A DNA stretch of 64,000 nt from the NCBI GenBank assembly GCA_964446865.1, contig CAYURD010000004.1:37251-101250 (forward strand), in the 5' to 3' direction. Made by a program: the position numbers and the translations under genes. Below, in pieces: positions 63,978-64,000 of this stretch (within the stretch, counting starts at the first letter, position 1; every line of letters begins with the position of its first letter). The DNA comes from Glaciecola sp964446865. GTDB taxonomy: Bacteria > Pseudomonadota > Gammaproteobacteria > Enterobacterales > Alteromonadaceae. The notes beneath the pieces were generated by a model. It worked only from the letters and a program-made list of their open reading frames with translations. It was not told the origin of the DNA and made no database searches.

Positions 63978-64000
63978 TCGCATCCCGCTTGAGCAGAGGC

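Larger units (their letters stand above)
63602..64000. other. Intergenic region, likely upstream of an rRNA operon
   Basis: AT-rich sequence without a gene, holding two strong promoter-like elements described separately. The rRNA itself is not inside the window. Confidence 0.5.

Overview
The window reads as one stretch of chromosome from a marine gammaproteobacterium, most likely of the order Alteromonadales (Alteromonas/Pseudoalteromonas/Psychrosphaera-like). This placement is inferred from gene content: sspAB, the lpoA-yraN-diaA-dolP block divergent from rsmI, argR divergent from mdh, a complete Na+-translocating NADH:quinone reductase operon with apbE and nqrM, FabV, a FabR/desaturase pair, and several families typical of the group (YgjV, YggN/DUF2884, DUF2333, TIGR04219, DUF5610). 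Base composition looks like low-40s percent GC throughout. There is no prophage, transposase, CRISPR array, secretion cluster or tRNA gene. Three runs of exactly 100 N (22298-22397, 37969-38068, 54340-54439) are assembly placeholders, and one of them removes most of the NqrF ferredoxin domain.

Layout. 1-12.6 kb is housekeeping: the sspA end, sspB, dolP/diaA/yraN/lpoA, rsmI, argR, mdh, an SMP-30-like lipoprotein, a TrmH-like methyltransferase, ppc and fklB. 12.7-17.1 kb holds a TRAP transporter (probably for 2-oxo acids) with a lipoprotein binding protein, followed by fabV. 17.6-24.6 kb is nqrABCDEF-apbE-nqrM. 24.6-31.6 kb is mixed: a solute-binding-like protein, SOS-regulated dinB, a DUF1653 gene, threonine dehydratase-like, a bacterial PH-domain protein, a Rossmann protein, a CheW-like protein, YgjV, ExbD and a flavodoxin. 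31.6-41 kb has a PhoD-like phosphatase, a phytase-like exported protein, a DCC/SDR pair, an NSS transporter, a repeat-rich gap, YggN, a small membrane protein and a YbdG-like channel. 41-47.2 kb has two tandem acyltransferases overlapping the channel gene and two tandem membrane diguanylate cyclases. 47.5-52.3 kb has an exported protein and cysJIH. 52.4-64 kb has an outer membrane protein, DUF2333, PspC-like and a 37-residue membrane peptide, dusA, a third diguanylate cyclase, desaturase/fabR, trmA, a DUF5610 protein, a membrane-anchored RRM protein, and two strong promoters that look like the start of an rRNA operon running off the window.

Genes that work together: NqrA-F with ApbE (covalent FMN loading of NqrB and NqrC) and NqrM (maturation) form the sodium pump; CysJ, CysI and CysH reduce PAPS to sulfide; FabR, with an operator in the divergent intergenic region, should control the desaturase; the three diguanylate cyclases share one architecture and all keep GGEEF and the RxxD inhibitory site. 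Points worth a second look: two genes whose best start is ATT, a terminator-like hairpin touching the cysJ start codon, a 56-bp perfect palindrome with a decayed half copy 11.6 kb away that supplies a stop codon, a repeat-flanked assembly gap, and an acyltransferase-acyltransferase-mechanosensitive channel run with overlapping genes. I did not find a convincing wholly new multi-gene system.
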